A DNA stretch of 64,000 nt. It comes from Sorangium aterium. Lineage in GTDB: Bacteria; Myxococcota_A; Polyangia; Polyangiales; Polyangiaceae. The position numbers and the translations under genes were made by a program. This document shows positions 19,323 through 27,698 of the stretch, one piece after another (position 1 is the stretch's first letter; each line of letters begins with the position of its first letter). The stretch covers positions 1,116,001 to 1,180,000 of the forward strand of contig NZ_JAQNDK010000005.1 in the NCBI RefSeq assembly GCF_028368935.1. The letters run 5' to 3'. Below the pieces are notes generated by a model, which was not told the DNA's origin, did no database searches, and worked only from the letters and a program-made list of their open reading frames with translations.

Positions 19323-19410
19323 GGTTTGGACTCCCTGCCCGCCGACGCTCGAGGCTCGGACTTCTTACATCCCGGCTTACACCGGACGCTCCCGGGTACC
19401 CTCGTCGGCC

Positions 19411-20829
19411 TCAGGGGCTGACGACGAGCTCGCCCATCATCCCGCGCTCGGCGTGCTCGAGGATGTGGCAGTGGTACATCCAGTCACCGGGCTCGTCGAA
19501 GCGGGCCACGACCGTGGTCGTCGACAGCTGAGGCAGGATCAGCGTGTCCTTGTTGGCGAGCGCGTCGTCGGCCACGGGGACGCCGTCCCTGGCCAGGACC
19601 TGGAAGAAGAAGCCGTGCAGATGGAACGGGTGGTCCATCTCTGCGTCGTTCTTCAGATCGAAGACGTGCGTCGAGCCGCGCTCCACCTCGATCGGCGGCA
19701 CATCAGGGTAGGTGTTGCCATCGACGAGGAACTTGAGCACTCCCTGGATATACCTCTCGTCGAACGTGATCGTCGTGTCCGCCGCCCCCCCGGGCAGCCG
19801 CTCGATGGCGGGGCCCGAGTCCGGCAGCGTGCGACCGGAGAGCGCAGGTCCCTCGCCGATGCGCACCGTGGCGAGCGGCATCGGCGCCGCCTCCCCGGTG
19901 TCGTGCCCGCGCGCATAGGCCTCGTTGGTCAGGACGATCTCCGCCCCCGGCTCCCCCTGACCGATCAGGAGCACGTCGTAGCGCTCGCCCGGCGCGACCA
20001 GCAGCCGCTCGGCGTCGTAGGGCTTCGGGATCAGCCCGCCGTCGGTGCCGATCACGCGGAACGCGTGACCGGGAAGCGCGAGGTTGAAGAAGCGGCCGTT
20101 CGCGACGTTGACGATCCGGAGCCGCGTCAGCGCGCCCGGCTCGAGCTCGAGCGTGGGCATCGTCCTGCCGTTGACGAGCAGCACGTTGCCCTCGCGGCCG
20201 AGCATGATCATGTCGTCGTCGACTTCGTCGTCGAAGCTCCCGTCCTCCTTGAGGAGCGCGTCGCCCAGCACGACGATCTTCTCGTCGTCGGCCTGCGGCT
20301 CGTCCTGGCCGCGCACCCGGATCACGCCGAACAGGCCCTTCCGGATCTGCTCCTCCTCCATCACGTGTGGGTGGAACCAGAAGAAACCCGCGTCCTTCAG
20401 CTTGAATTGATAGGTGAAGGCGTCCCCGGCCGCGATCGGTCGCTGCACCGCCGGCGCGCCGTCCATGTCGTTTGGCAGCCGGATGCCGTGCCAGTGGATC
20501 GTCGTCTCCTCCGACAGGCTGTTCTTGAAGTGGACGATCAGCGTGTCGCCCACGTTCGCCTCGATCAGCGGTCCGGGGACCGTGCCGTTGTAGGCCAGGA
20601 CCGCGGTCGTCTTACCCTCGAGGAAGCTCTTCTCTGCCTCTCCTGCCTCGAGATCGACTTCCACGATCGTCGGATCGGGGTTCGTGTCCGTCACGGGCGC
20701 AGGTTCGACCCAGGCATCAGCGGGAGGGATGTCCCCCTGAGAGCCCGGGCCCTTTTCGTCAGATCCACCACAGCTGGCCGCCACGATCAGCAGCGCGGAG
20801 CTCAGCCAAACAAGAAGGGGGAACCTCAT
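19411..20829 (-). CDS. Multicopper oxidase lipoprotein
   Basis: A 472-residue exported protein with lipobox AASC (Cys20). All copper ligand clusters are present: HWHG, HPH, HPFHLHG and HCHILEH, with a downstream Met for the type 1 site. Enzymes of this type oxidise Cu(I) to Cu(II), or other metals, with O2 in the periplasm. ATG 20829 follows GAGGAG. It lies 7 bp after the partner lipoprotein gene (20837-21304) and 88 bp before the second CopA gene, so all three are probably co-transcribed. Confidence 0.94.
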   Translation of the reverse strand: MRFPLLVWLSSALLIVAASCGGSDEKGPGSQGDIPPADAWVEPAPVTDTNPDPTIVEVDLEAGEAEKSFLEGKTTAVLAYNGTVPGPLIEANVGDTLIVHFKNSLSEETTIHWHGIRLPNDMDGAPAVQRPIAAGDAFTYQFKLKDAGFFWFHPHVMEEEQIRKGLFGVIRVRGQDEPQADDEKIVVLGDALLKEDGSFDDEVDDDMIMLGREGNVLLVNGRTMPTLELEPGALTRLRIVNVANGRFFNLALPGHAFRVIGTDGGLIPKPYDAERLLVAPGERYDVLLIGQGEPGAEIVLTNEAYARGHDTGEAAPMPLATVRIGEGPALSGRTLPDSGPAIERLPGGAADTTITFDERYIQGVLKFLVDGNTYPDVPPIEVERGSTHVFDLKNDAEMDHPFHLHGFFFQVLARDGVPVADDALANKDTLILPQLSTTTVVARFDEPGDWMYHCHILEHAERGMMGELVVSP

Positions 20830-20836
20830 CGGGTGG

Positions 20837-21304
20837 CTACTCCTCGGTGGGGTTCCCGGACATCTCGTTCGAGTAGTCGGAGTAGACTTCGCCGACCTTG
20901 CAGCGGAGCCGGTAGGTGTACTCGAGATCCTCGAAGGCACCTGCGTCCATGCGGCTCGTCTTCGTACCGGCGACCGTGAAGGCAACCTCGTACTCATGCA
21001 TGGGGTCCTTGCGCTCGCCCTCGATCTCGTCGCAGGGAGCGGGCGTCGACCACTCGACGTGGAGCACGCCGTCCATCGGCATCACCATCTCGAGGACCGG
21101 CGCCTCCGGGGCCGCGGTCTCTCCCCCACCGCCGCCGGTGGCGCTCGTGCTGCCGCCCGCACCATCCATCCCGCCCATTCCACCCATCCCACCCGCCCCC
21201 GCGGTCGTGGTACTGGAAGCATCCTCCGTGCTCGAGTCACCACAGGCGGCGAGAGCAGCAGCAATACCGAGCGCAGCGAGATAAGCGAACGTAGAGCGCG
21301 CCAT
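20837..21304 (-). CDS. Lipoprotein with Met/Gly linker and fibronectin-III-like domain
   Basis: A 155-residue lipoprotein (ALAAC, Cys21). Its linker has GMGGMGGMDG, which could bind Cu(I) through Met. A C-terminal ~85-residue beta domain follows (VLEMVMPMDGVLHVEW to YTYRLRCKVGEVYSDYSNEM), similar to fibronectin type III. The ATG has CAAGGAGA in front. As first gene of the operon with the multicopper oxidase it may be an accessory or anchor for that enzyme. No named family recognised. Confidence 0.75.
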   Translation of the reverse strand: MARSTFAYLAALGIAAALAACGDSSTEDASSTTTAGAGGMGGMGGMDGAGGSTSATGGGGGETAAPEAPVLEMVMPMDGVLHVEWSTPAPCDEIEGERKDPMHEYEVAFTVAGTKTSRMDAGAFEDLEYTYRLRCKVGEVYSDYSNEMSGNPTEE

Positions 21305-21639
21305 GGTTGAGTCTCCTTGCTGTGACCGTGATTTCGATCGGAACCGCTGAAGGTATCCGATCCGGTCACATGTACAAGAGCTCCAGAGTAATCGTCCTGG
21401 TCACACCGTCGGAACGACCATGCCTCGTCCCACTGCCGGAGCGCCATACAGCCGACGTCCGGTCGCTTGATCCCAAGGCTTCTTTATGTCGCCAGCCGCT
21501 GAACTCGTAGGCGGCGTCTGGCCTGTGCGTGCTGGCATGCAGCGCTCCGCGTGACCCGCCTATGCCCTGTGGTGCCGTGGTCAGTGCTTCGGGCGCTCGT
21601 CCTGGCGGGGTGAGCCAGCGCTGCTGGACGCTGCTGAGC
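21305..21639. promoter_or_regulatory. Promoter region with three TGTGACC half-sites
   Basis: 335 bp without a gene upstream of the lipoprotein/multicopper oxidase pair. Forward-strand half-sites are TGTGACC at 21321-21327 and GGTCACA at 21364-21370 and 21399-21405. Their second arms match only about 4 of 7 bases (GGTATCC and AGTAATC). I find no sigma-54 promoter with correct spacing, so this unit may be controlled differently from the other three. Confidence 0.45.
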
Positions 21640-23058
21640 TCAGTTCTTCGTACCGTCCGCCGTGCCCCGGCGCTCCTCCCGGAAGTCATCCGCGGAGAGC
21701 CCACAGCGCCGCAGCAGCCGATAGAAGCTCTCCCGCTCCACGCCCGCGTGCGCGGCGGCCTGTGTGACGTCACCCTGGAACCGGCGCATGACGGCCTCGA
21801 GGTAGCGCCGGTTGGTCTCCTCGCGGGAGGCGTCGACCGCTTCACGGTACGAGAGCTGCGCGAGATCGACGTCGCTCGCGCTCGTCAGCTTGAGCGGGCT
21901 CGCCCCCTGTACCTCGGGCGGGAGCGACTCCAGGCGGATCTCGCCCGACGTCTCGATCACCACCGCGCGCTCCACCGCGCTCTTGAGCTCGCGCGCGTTG
22001 CCCGGCCAGCGGTAGGTCTGGAGCGCGCTCATCGCCGCCGCGGAGAAGCGCGTCGCATTGGAGCGCGACTGCGGGGCGCGCTCCGCGAGGAAGCGCTGTG
22101 CGAGGAGCGGGATGTCGTCCGCGCGCTCCCGTAGCGGGGGCAGCTCGATGACGCAGACGTTCAGGCGGAACCAGAGATCCTCGCGGAAGGCGCCCGTCTT
22201 CACCATCGCCCGGAGGTCCCGGTGCGTCGCGGCGATCAGCCGGACGTCGATCTTGCGTTCGCGCGCCTCTCCGATGCGCCGGACCGCGCGCTCCTCGAGC
22301 ACGCGCGTCAATTTCGCTTGCACGGTCGGCCTGAGCTCACCGAGCTCATCAAGAAACAGCGTGCTCCCGTGCGCCTCCTCGAAGAGCCCCGCCCGATCCG
22401 TGGCGGCGCCCGTGAACGAGCCGCGCGCGTGGCCGAACAGCTCGCTCTCGATGAGCGATCGGGGGATGGCCGCGCAGTTGACGGCAATGGGGCGGTGCGA
22501 CGCGCGGGACGAGTGCTCATGGATGGCGCGCGCCACGAGCTCCTTCCCGGTGCCCGTCTCGCCCAGGATGAGCACGGTCGCGTCCGTCGGCGCCACGCGC
22601 TCGATGAGCTGGTAGAGCGCCCGCATGGCGGGTGAACGCCCCGTCATGCCCGCAAAGCCCTGTGCGTCCTGCGCGTCCTGCGCGCCCTTCAGCACCACGG
22701 CTTGCGCCATGGCCCGCTCGACCAACGCGCGCAGCTCGTCCGGGTCGAACGGCTTCGTCACGTAGTCGTAGGCGCCCTCGCGCATGGCCTGAACCGCGGT
22801 CGGGACCGACGCATACGCGGTCATCAGGATGAAGGGCACTCCGGGCCAGCGCGCGCGCACCGCCCGGAGCACCTCGAGGCCGTCCCCGTCGTTCATGCGC
22901 AGATCGCAGACGACGGTTGTGACCGGCTCGGTTTCAAGGATCTGGAGCGCCGTTCGCACGCCCCGCGCCGTCAGGACCTTGGCGCTCTTGCCGAGCACCT
23001 TCGAGAGGAGCGCCAGCATGTTCGCCTTGTCGTCGACGACGAGCACTGTCGGCTTCAT
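21640..23058 (-). CDS. NtrC-family sigma-54-dependent response regulator
   Basis: A 472-residue activator. Its receiver domain (1-120) has phospho-acceptor Asp52 in VVCDLRM and Lys102 in TKPF. The AAA+ domain has Walker A GETGTGKE (166-173), the sigma-54 contact loop GSFTGA (213-218, Ser for the usual Ala) and Walker B LFLDELGEL. A Fis-type helix-turn-helix lies at the C terminus (DVTQAAAHAGVERESFYRLL). Its ATG overlaps the kinase stop (ATGA at 23055-23058). Similar pairs (ZraSR-like) respond to metals. It is the best candidate to bind the TGTGACC-N5-GGTCACA sites and drive the sigma-54 promoters at 11790, 13003 and 24768. Confidence 0.93.
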   Translation of the reverse strand: MKPTVLVVDDKANMLALLSKVLGKSAKVLTARGVRTALQILETEPVTTVVCDLRMNDGDGLEVLRAVRARWPGVPFILMTAYASVPTAVQAMREGAYDYVTKPFDPDELRALVERAMAQAVVLKGAQDAQDAQGFAGMTGRSPAMRALYQLIERVAPTDATVLILGETGTGKELVARAIHEHSSRASHRPIAVNCAAIPRSLIESELFGHARGSFTGAATDRAGLFEEAHGSTLFLDELGELRPTVQAKLTRVLEERAVRRIGEARERKIDVRLIAATHRDLRAMVKTGAFREDLWFRLNVCVIELPPLRERADDIPLLAQRFLAERAPQSRSNATRFSAAAMSALQTYRWPGNARELKSAVERAVVIETSGEIRLESLPPEVQGASPLKLTSASDVDLAQLSYREAVDASREETNRRYLEAVMRRFQGDVTQAAAHAGVERESFYRLLRRCGLSADDFREERRGTADGTKN

Positions 23059-24563
23059 GCGCGCTCTTGGCTCTCCCTTGCTTCTTCAATGAGGACGCCC
23101 GGCAAGTCGATCACGAACCGGGATCCGCCGCCTGATCTGGGCTCCGCCCGGATGCTCCCACCGTGTGCGGTCACCAGACCATAGCAGACCGCGAGGCCGA
23201 GGCCGGTGCCGTCGCGGCGGGTCGTGAAGAACGGCTCGAAGAGCCGCTCGCGCGCCTCCTCGCGAATACCGGCTCCCCGGTCCAGGACCTCGATCCGGTA
23301 GCCATCGTCCTGCTGCCTTCCGCGCACGACGATCTCGTCACCTTCCGAGGTTCCGGAGGTCGCCTCGCGCGCGTTGGTCACGAGGTTGACGATCACCTGC
23401 CGGATGCGGAGCGGATCCACGTTGATGAAGGACGGCTCGGCGTCCACGAGCGGGACCTGGTCGCGCCGCCCCGGCCCGCCGTCGCAGTGCGAGGCCGCGT
23501 CCCTGAGGAGCTCCTCGGCCTGCACGGGGCGCGGCGAGAGGATCGGAGAGCGCGCGTACATGAGCAGCTCCTCCGCGATCCGCTGGCAGGCCGCCGCTTC
23601 CTCGTCGAGGATCGAGAGCTCCTCGCGGAGCTCGGGCTTCTCCGCCTCCTTCGCCATCGTCTTCACGTAACCGCGGATCACGGCGATGGGGTTGTTGATC
23701 TCGTGCGCGACGCCCGCGGCGACGCGGCCGATCGCCGCGAGCCGCTCCGAGGCGACCAGCTCGGCTTCGGTGCGCGACAGCGCGTCCAGCATCCGGTTGA
23801 ACGCGTCGGCGACCGCCGCGAGCTCCGCGGCCGCCACAGGCGCGACGCGGGCGCTGCGATCTCCAGCGGTGACGCGCACGGCGACGCGCTCGAGCGAGGA
23901 GAGCGGGGTGGAGAAAGAGCGCCAGAGCTTGCGCCCGGCGATCAAGGCGAGCGCCGCGGCGAGCGCGCAGACGGCCGTCGCGAGGATCAAAGCGAACCGG
24001 ATGAACTGCTCGGCCCGGCGCTCCGCGGCCATGGCGCGCTCGTCGAAGTGAAGCGCCAGGCTGTCCGCATGCTCCGTCATCCGATCGACGAGCGCGTTCG
24101 CGCGGTCGTGCGCGTGGTGAACCTCGTGCCAGTCCTGCCGATCGATGGCGGGGAGGATGGCCGTGGAGAAGAGCTGGCTGAGCTCGCGGCTCGTCTTCCC
24201 GATATCGTCGAGCTTCGTGGCCGTCTCGGCGTCGAGGCCGGGGCGTAGCTCGGCGAGCGTCGCGCCGAGCTCGCTCACCCAGGCGTCGTGGTGCGCGACG
24301 TGGGACCGGTCGCGCAGGATGATCGTGTGGGCCTCGTGGATGTACTGCTCGCGCGCGGTGACGCTGAGGAGCGCAGCCCGGCGGGAGGCCACCTCGAGGT
24401 CGTGGGCCTCCAGGATCGCGCGACGGGACGCGAGGCCCGTGAGCACGGTGGCGACGCCGCTCACGGCGACCAAGGCGACGAGGAGGCTGATGACCAGGAG
24501 CAGCCGGCGGCGGAGTCGGTAAGGGCGCTGTGGAGTGGGAGGCGGAGCCATGGACGGGCGCAT
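23055..24563 (-). CDS. Membrane sensor histidine kinase with His-rich periplasmic domain
   Basis: A 502-residue kinase. Transmembrane helices at about 19-43 and 188-210 flank a ~145-residue helical periplasmic domain with at least eleven His (76, 79, 88, 91, 92, 146, 149, 150, 152, 165, 172), including HEVHHAHD. HAMP follows (210-262), then HisKA with His287 in AHEINNP, and a HATPase domain with the N box and TGLGL. The His-rich sensor suggests direct metal binding. ATG 24563 or 24551 may start it. It is coupled to the response regulator and divergent from the efflux operon. Confidence 0.92.
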   Translation of the reverse strand: MRPSMAPPPTPQRPYRLRRRLLLVISLLVALVAVSGVATVLTGLASRRAILEAHDLEVASRRAALLSVTAREQYIHEAHTIILRDRSHVAHHDAWVSELGATLAELRPGLDAETATKLDDIGKTSRELSQLFSTAILPAIDRQDWHEVHHAHDRANALVDRMTEHADSLALHFDERAMAAERRAEQFIRFALILATAVCALAAALALIAGRKLWRSFSTPLSSLERVAVRVTAGDRSARVAPVAAAELAAVADAFNRMLDALSRTEAELVASERLAAIGRVAAGVAHEINNPIAVIRGYVKTMAKEAEKPELREELSILDEEAAACQRIAEELLMYARSPILSPRPVQAEELLRDAASHCDGGPGRRDQVPLVDAEPSFINVDPLRIRQVIVNLVTNAREATSGTSEGDEIVVRGRQQDDGYRIEVLDRGAGIREEARERLFEPFFTTRRDGTGLGLAVCYGLVTAHGGSIRAEPRSGGGSRFVIDLPGVLIEEARESQERA

Positions 24564-24566
24564 CCT

Positions 24567-24582
24567 CGCAAGCTGCGTACCG
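24567..24582 (-). promoter_or_regulatory. Weak sigma-54-like sequence before the kinase gene
   Basis: The minus strand reads CGGTACGCAGCTTGCG, with GG-N10-GC spacing and an intact TTGC. The start point would fall at about 24556, just ahead of ATG 24551 and after ATG 24563. The geometry is awkward, so this is tentative. Confidence 0.25.
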
Positions 24583-24675
24583 GGGCCGCAATCGAGCGCT
24601 GACAGAGCGCTGACAGAGCGCTGAGCCGCCGATCAGGCCCGGCCAACACGGTCCCCGCCCCGACGGGGGACGGTT

Positions 24676-24717
24676 TGTGACCGATGCGGTCACAAGATCG
24701 TGACCGTCGAGGTCACC
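24676..24717. promoter_or_regulatory. Two adjacent TGTGACC-N5-GGTCACA operators
   Basis: Site A (24676-24694) is TGTGACC-GATGC-GGTCACA, a perfect palindrome. Site B (24699-24717) is CGTGACC-GTCGA-GGTCACC, perfect over 7-5-7 except for the central bases. Centres are 23 bp apart, about two helical turns. They lie between the kinase gene and the efflux operon, 51-92 bp upstream of a sigma-54 promoter. Confidence 0.72.
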
Positions 24718-24767
24718 GCGAGGACCAGACGCCGCGCAGAAGCCCGGGATCCCGGCGCGCGACCGCC

Positions 24768-24783
24768 TGGCGCGCTCATTGCT
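24768..24783 (+). promoter_or_regulatory. Sigma-54 promoter match for the efflux operon
   Basis: TGGCGCGCTCATTGCT differs from TGGCAC-N5-TTGCT at one base and has exact GG-N10-GC spacing. Transcription would start near 24794, about 37 bases before the lipoprotein ATG at 24831. Confidence 0.68.
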
Positions 24784-24830
24784 CACACCCCTGCTCGCCA
24801 GGGAAAGAACCTCGGCTCCAGGAAAGCACG

Positions 24831-25751
24831 ATGCGCCAAATCCTTCTCTCTCTGCTCGTCTCGATCCCGCTTGTGGCCTGCTCCACGAAGGAGACACCTG
24901 GCCACGACCACGAAAGGGCCGCCTCGACACAAGCTCCCGCCGCGGCGCCGCCCCCCACGAAGGCGCCCGAGGACCGCGCCGCGAGCACGCGCCCCCACGC
25001 GGATCACAACGCTCGTCACGGAGGTCTGGTCACCATGGAGGGCGACAACCACGTCGAGGTCGTGGTCGGGGCCGACGGCGCCATTGACCTCTACGTCAGC
25101 GACGCCGTCCGGACGCCGATCCCGCCGCAGGACGTGTCCGGCACCATCACGATCGAGCCCAAGGGCAAGGGCGAGAAGCAGACCCTGACGCTCGCGCCGG
25201 ACGAGACGAAGGGCTCGCTCTCGGCCAAGGGCCCGGCGCCGGACAACGGGGATTACACCTGGGACCTGAAGGTCCGCGGCGCGCCGGTGAAGATGACGCT
25301 CACGGTGCCAGCCAGCGGGACGGCGGCCTTCGCCGACGCGCCCGCCGACCATCCGGCCGGCGACCACGCCCACGGCTCGCCGCATGGCGGCGTCGTCCAG
25401 TCGCTGGCAGGGGGTCATGTCGAGGTGAAGCTCGAGAAGACCGGCGACATCACGGTCTGGATGCTGGACGCGGCCGAGAAGCCTCGCTCCGCGAAGGGCG
25501 TCACGGCGAGCCTCCGCCCCGTTGTCGCGGGAGCGAAGGAGACCCAGCTCGCCTACGACGAGAAGGCCGATGTGCTGCGGGGCAAGATCGACCCGATCAA
25601 GCAGGACCACGTGGACGGGGTGCTCAGCGTCACGCCGGCCGGAGGGACCGCGACCTCGCTCCGGTTCGCGTTCCACCTAGAGGGTCCCACGGGGGCGGGG
25701 CACGACGTCCATATGGGGCACGACGGCCATATCGGGCACGAGGGGCACTGA
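24831..25751 (+). CDS. His-rich periplasmic lipoprotein with two related domains
   Basis: A 306-residue lipoprotein (LVAC, Cys17), first gene of the efflux operon. Two similar ~85-residue beta domains each begin with a His cluster and HGGxV (HADHNARHGGLV and HAHGSPHGGVV). HVEV and a Pro or Lys-rich segment follow. The tail repeats GHDxHxGH. The His residues point to metal capture in the periplasm ahead of the RND complex, like an exaggerated CusF or CzcE role. ATG 24831 follows CAGGAAAG; longer frames run into the operators. No exact family recognised. Confidence 0.8.
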   Translation: MRQILLSLLVSIPLVACSTKETPGHDHERAASTQAPAAAPPPTKAPEDRAASTRPHADHNARHGGLVTMEGDNHVEVVVGADGAIDLYVSDAVRTPIPPQDVSGTITIEPKGKGEKQTLTLAPDETKGSLSAKGPAPDNGDYTWDLKVRGAPVKMTLTVPASGTAAFADAPADHPAGDHAHGSPHGGVVQSLAGGHVEVKLEKTGDITVWMLDAAEKPRSAKGVTASLRPVVAGAKETQLAYDEKADVLRGKIDPIKQDHVDGVLSVTPAGGTATSLRFAFHLEGPTGAGHDVHMGHDGHIGHEGH

Positions 25752-25752
25752 G

Positions 25753-27057
25753 ATGACGATCCGGCGGCCGCACCGGACCCGATGCGCGATGTTCGCGGCC
25801 CTCGCTGCAACGCTGACGCTCGTGCCCGCGTCGGGCGCCCGCGGCGAGACGCTGACGTGGGCCCAGGTGAAGGCGCGCGCCGCCGCGCTGTCCCCCGCGA
25901 CCGTGGAGGCGAAGCAGGGCGCGCGCGCCGCACGCGCGGAGGCCGCCGGCGCGGGGCGCTGGCCTCGCACGAACCCCGTGCTCACGGGGGGCGTCGATCT
26001 CGGCGCACCGTTCGGACACCCGGAGGCGCGGACCTTCTCGGTCGGCATCGAGCAAGAGCTCGACGTCTTCGGGGTCGCGGCTACAGCAGCGCGCGCCGGC
26101 CAGCAGAAGATCGCCGTCGCGGCGCTGGAAGGGGCGGCGCTGAAGCTCGACGGGCTCGCCGAGGCAGCCGAGGCGTTCATCGAGCTCGAGCGAGCGCAGC
26201 GCGTGCTCGCCGTCTGGACCGAGCTCGACCGGGTTTTCGAGCGCATTGCCGCTGGCACCGCGGCGGCGTCCCGCGCCGGCGAGCGGTCGGATCTCGAGGC
26301 GATCCTGGCCAGCGCCGAGAGCGCCGGTGCGACGACCGAGCTCGCCGGCGCACGGACCGAGCTCGCGCGCGCGCAGGCGCGGCTCGGGGTGCTCATCGCC
26401 GCTGCGGAGCCCTCGTCCCTCCGCGTCGCGGAGGCGCCGGTCCGGCCGCCTGATGCCCGTGGCCGCGACGCGCTCGTGGCCGCCGCGCTCCGCCGCCGGC
26501 CCGAGGTTGGGCTCTGGCGGGCTCGGATGGGAGAGGCCGAGGCACGGCGCGCGTTCGCCGCACGTGCCGCGCTCCCGGAGCCCACGCTGGGCCTCGGGGT
26601 CGAGATGGGTCGGGAAGGGCGCGATGCCGCCCCGGCCAGCCCGGACGGGGCGACCGGCGTCCGGCACGAGCGCACGCAGCTTCAGATCAAGCTGTCCGTG
26701 CCGCTGCCGCTCTTCGACCGGAACCAGGCCGAGCGAGCCCGCGCGCTCGCCGAAGCGAGCTCCGCCAGCGAGCAGGGCGCGGTCGCTGCCAGGCAGATCA
26801 GCGCAGCGGTCACACGCGCGAAGTCTGCGGTCGACGCGAGCTGGGCGGCCCTCGCGCGGTGGCAGGCCATCGCTCGCCGGCTCGACGAGGCGCAGGCGAT
26901 GGTCGAGAAGGGCTACGCAGCAGGGCAGGTCGATCTGTTCGACACCCTCGCCCGCGCCGAGCGCGTCGCCCGCGCGCGCGTCCAGATCCTCGAGGCGCGC
27001 GCCGCCTACCTGAAAGCCCGCGCGGAGCTGTCCCGCGCGCTCGGAGAAGAACCATGA
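25753..27057 (+). CDS. Outer-membrane efflux factor, CusC/CzcC-like
   Basis: A 434-residue TolC-type protein with a signal peptide (about 1-31, ending ASGARGE) and two OEP repeats rich in long Ala/Glu/Arg helices. Typical stretches are FSVGIEQELDVFG and LSVPLPLFDRNQAE. Such trimers form the outer-membrane channel for RND pumps. It starts two bases after the preceding stop and overlaps the next gene by ATGA, showing one operon with the fusion protein and pump. Confidence 0.9.
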   Translation: MTIRRPHRTRCAMFAALAATLTLVPASGARGETLTWAQVKARAAALSPATVEAKQGARAARAEAAGAGRWPRTNPVLTGGVDLGAPFGHPEARTFSVGIEQELDVFGVAATAARAGQQKIAVAALEGAALKLDGLAEAAEAFIELERAQRVLAVWTELDRVFERIAAGTAAASRAGERSDLEAILASAESAGATTELAGARTELARAQARLGVLIAAAEPSSLRVAEAPVRPPDARGRDALVAAALRRRPEVGLWRARMGEAEARRAFAARAALPEPTLGLGVEMGREGRDAAPASPDGATGVRHERTQLQIKLSVPLPLFDRNQAERARALAEASSASEQGAVAARQISAAVTRAKSAVDASWAALARWQAIARRLDEAQAMVEKGYAAGQVDLFDTLARAERVARARVQILEARAAYLKARAELSRALGEEP

Positions 27058-27698
27058 TGTACAAGAAGCACCTCGCCTGTGCCGTGGCGCTCGCGATGGT
27101 TGCGTCGGTCCCGCGTGCCTCCGCGCACGGCGGCGAGGATCATGCGGCGCCCGCCGCGCCTACCGCCGCGAGCACCGGGACAGAGCACGTCGTGTCGGGG
27201 GAAACGGCGGTGTTCTCGGTCGTCATCAAATACCCGGCCAAGAAGGCAGAAGGACCGTCGCCCGCGCGCCTCTACGTCGCTCGGGCCGACTCCAGCGCGC
27301 CGGTCGAAGGCGCGCGTGTCCGCCTCGAGCTGAAGGGAGGGCTGGCGTTCGCCGCGGACGCGGGGAAGACGGCAGCCGTCGGCGTTTATGAGGTCGTGCT
27401 CCCCGCGGCCCCGGAAGGAGCAACGGCCAACGGAGTCGTATCGGTCGAGGCCGGGGACGCTTTCGATCTCGTGCTCGTCGGGGATCTGCGCTTCGGCGCC
27501 ATCGAGCCCGCCGCCGCGCCGACCGGGATGACGCCGGGACGAGAGGTGCCCCTCGGCGGTCTGGCGGCGGCCGCGGGAGCGCTGGCCGTGCTCAGCGGCG
27601 GGATCGGGTATGCGCTCGGGCGCCGCTCGAGGCGGAAGCCGCCTGCCGCTACCCGTCGCCCCGAGGATCCCTCCGCGCTCCCGCAGGGGGCCTCGTGA
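27054..27698 (+). CDS. HGGED periplasmic protein with C-terminal membrane anchor
   Basis: A 214-residue protein with a signal peptide ending ASA, a mature N terminus HGGEDH, a beta-sandwich-like middle (VVIKYPAKKAEGPSPARLYV) and a C-terminal hydrophobic helix (GGLAAAAGALAVLSGGIGYAL) with a basic tail. The middle may be a CopC- or fusion-protein-like domain facing the periplasm. The start overlaps the preceding stop and its end overlaps the next gene (GTGA). The following fusion protein carries the same HGGEDH motif. No named family; probably an accessory of the pump. Confidence 0.75.
   Translation: MMYKKHLACAVALAMVASVPRASAHGGEDHAAPAAPTAASTGTEHVVSGETAVFSVVIKYPAKKAEGPSPARLYVARADSSAPVEGARVRLELKGGLAFAADAGKTAAVGVYEVVLPAAPEGATANGVVSVEAGDAFDLVLVGDLRFGAIEPAAAPTGMTPGREVPLGGLAAAAGALAVLSGGIGYALGRRSRRKPPAATRRPEDPSALPQGAS

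Noticed and set aside
24594-24624. Tandem GAGCGCTGACA copies as a CRISPR or iteron
   Set aside because: Fewer than three copies of 11 bp with no spacers and no replication gene nearby.
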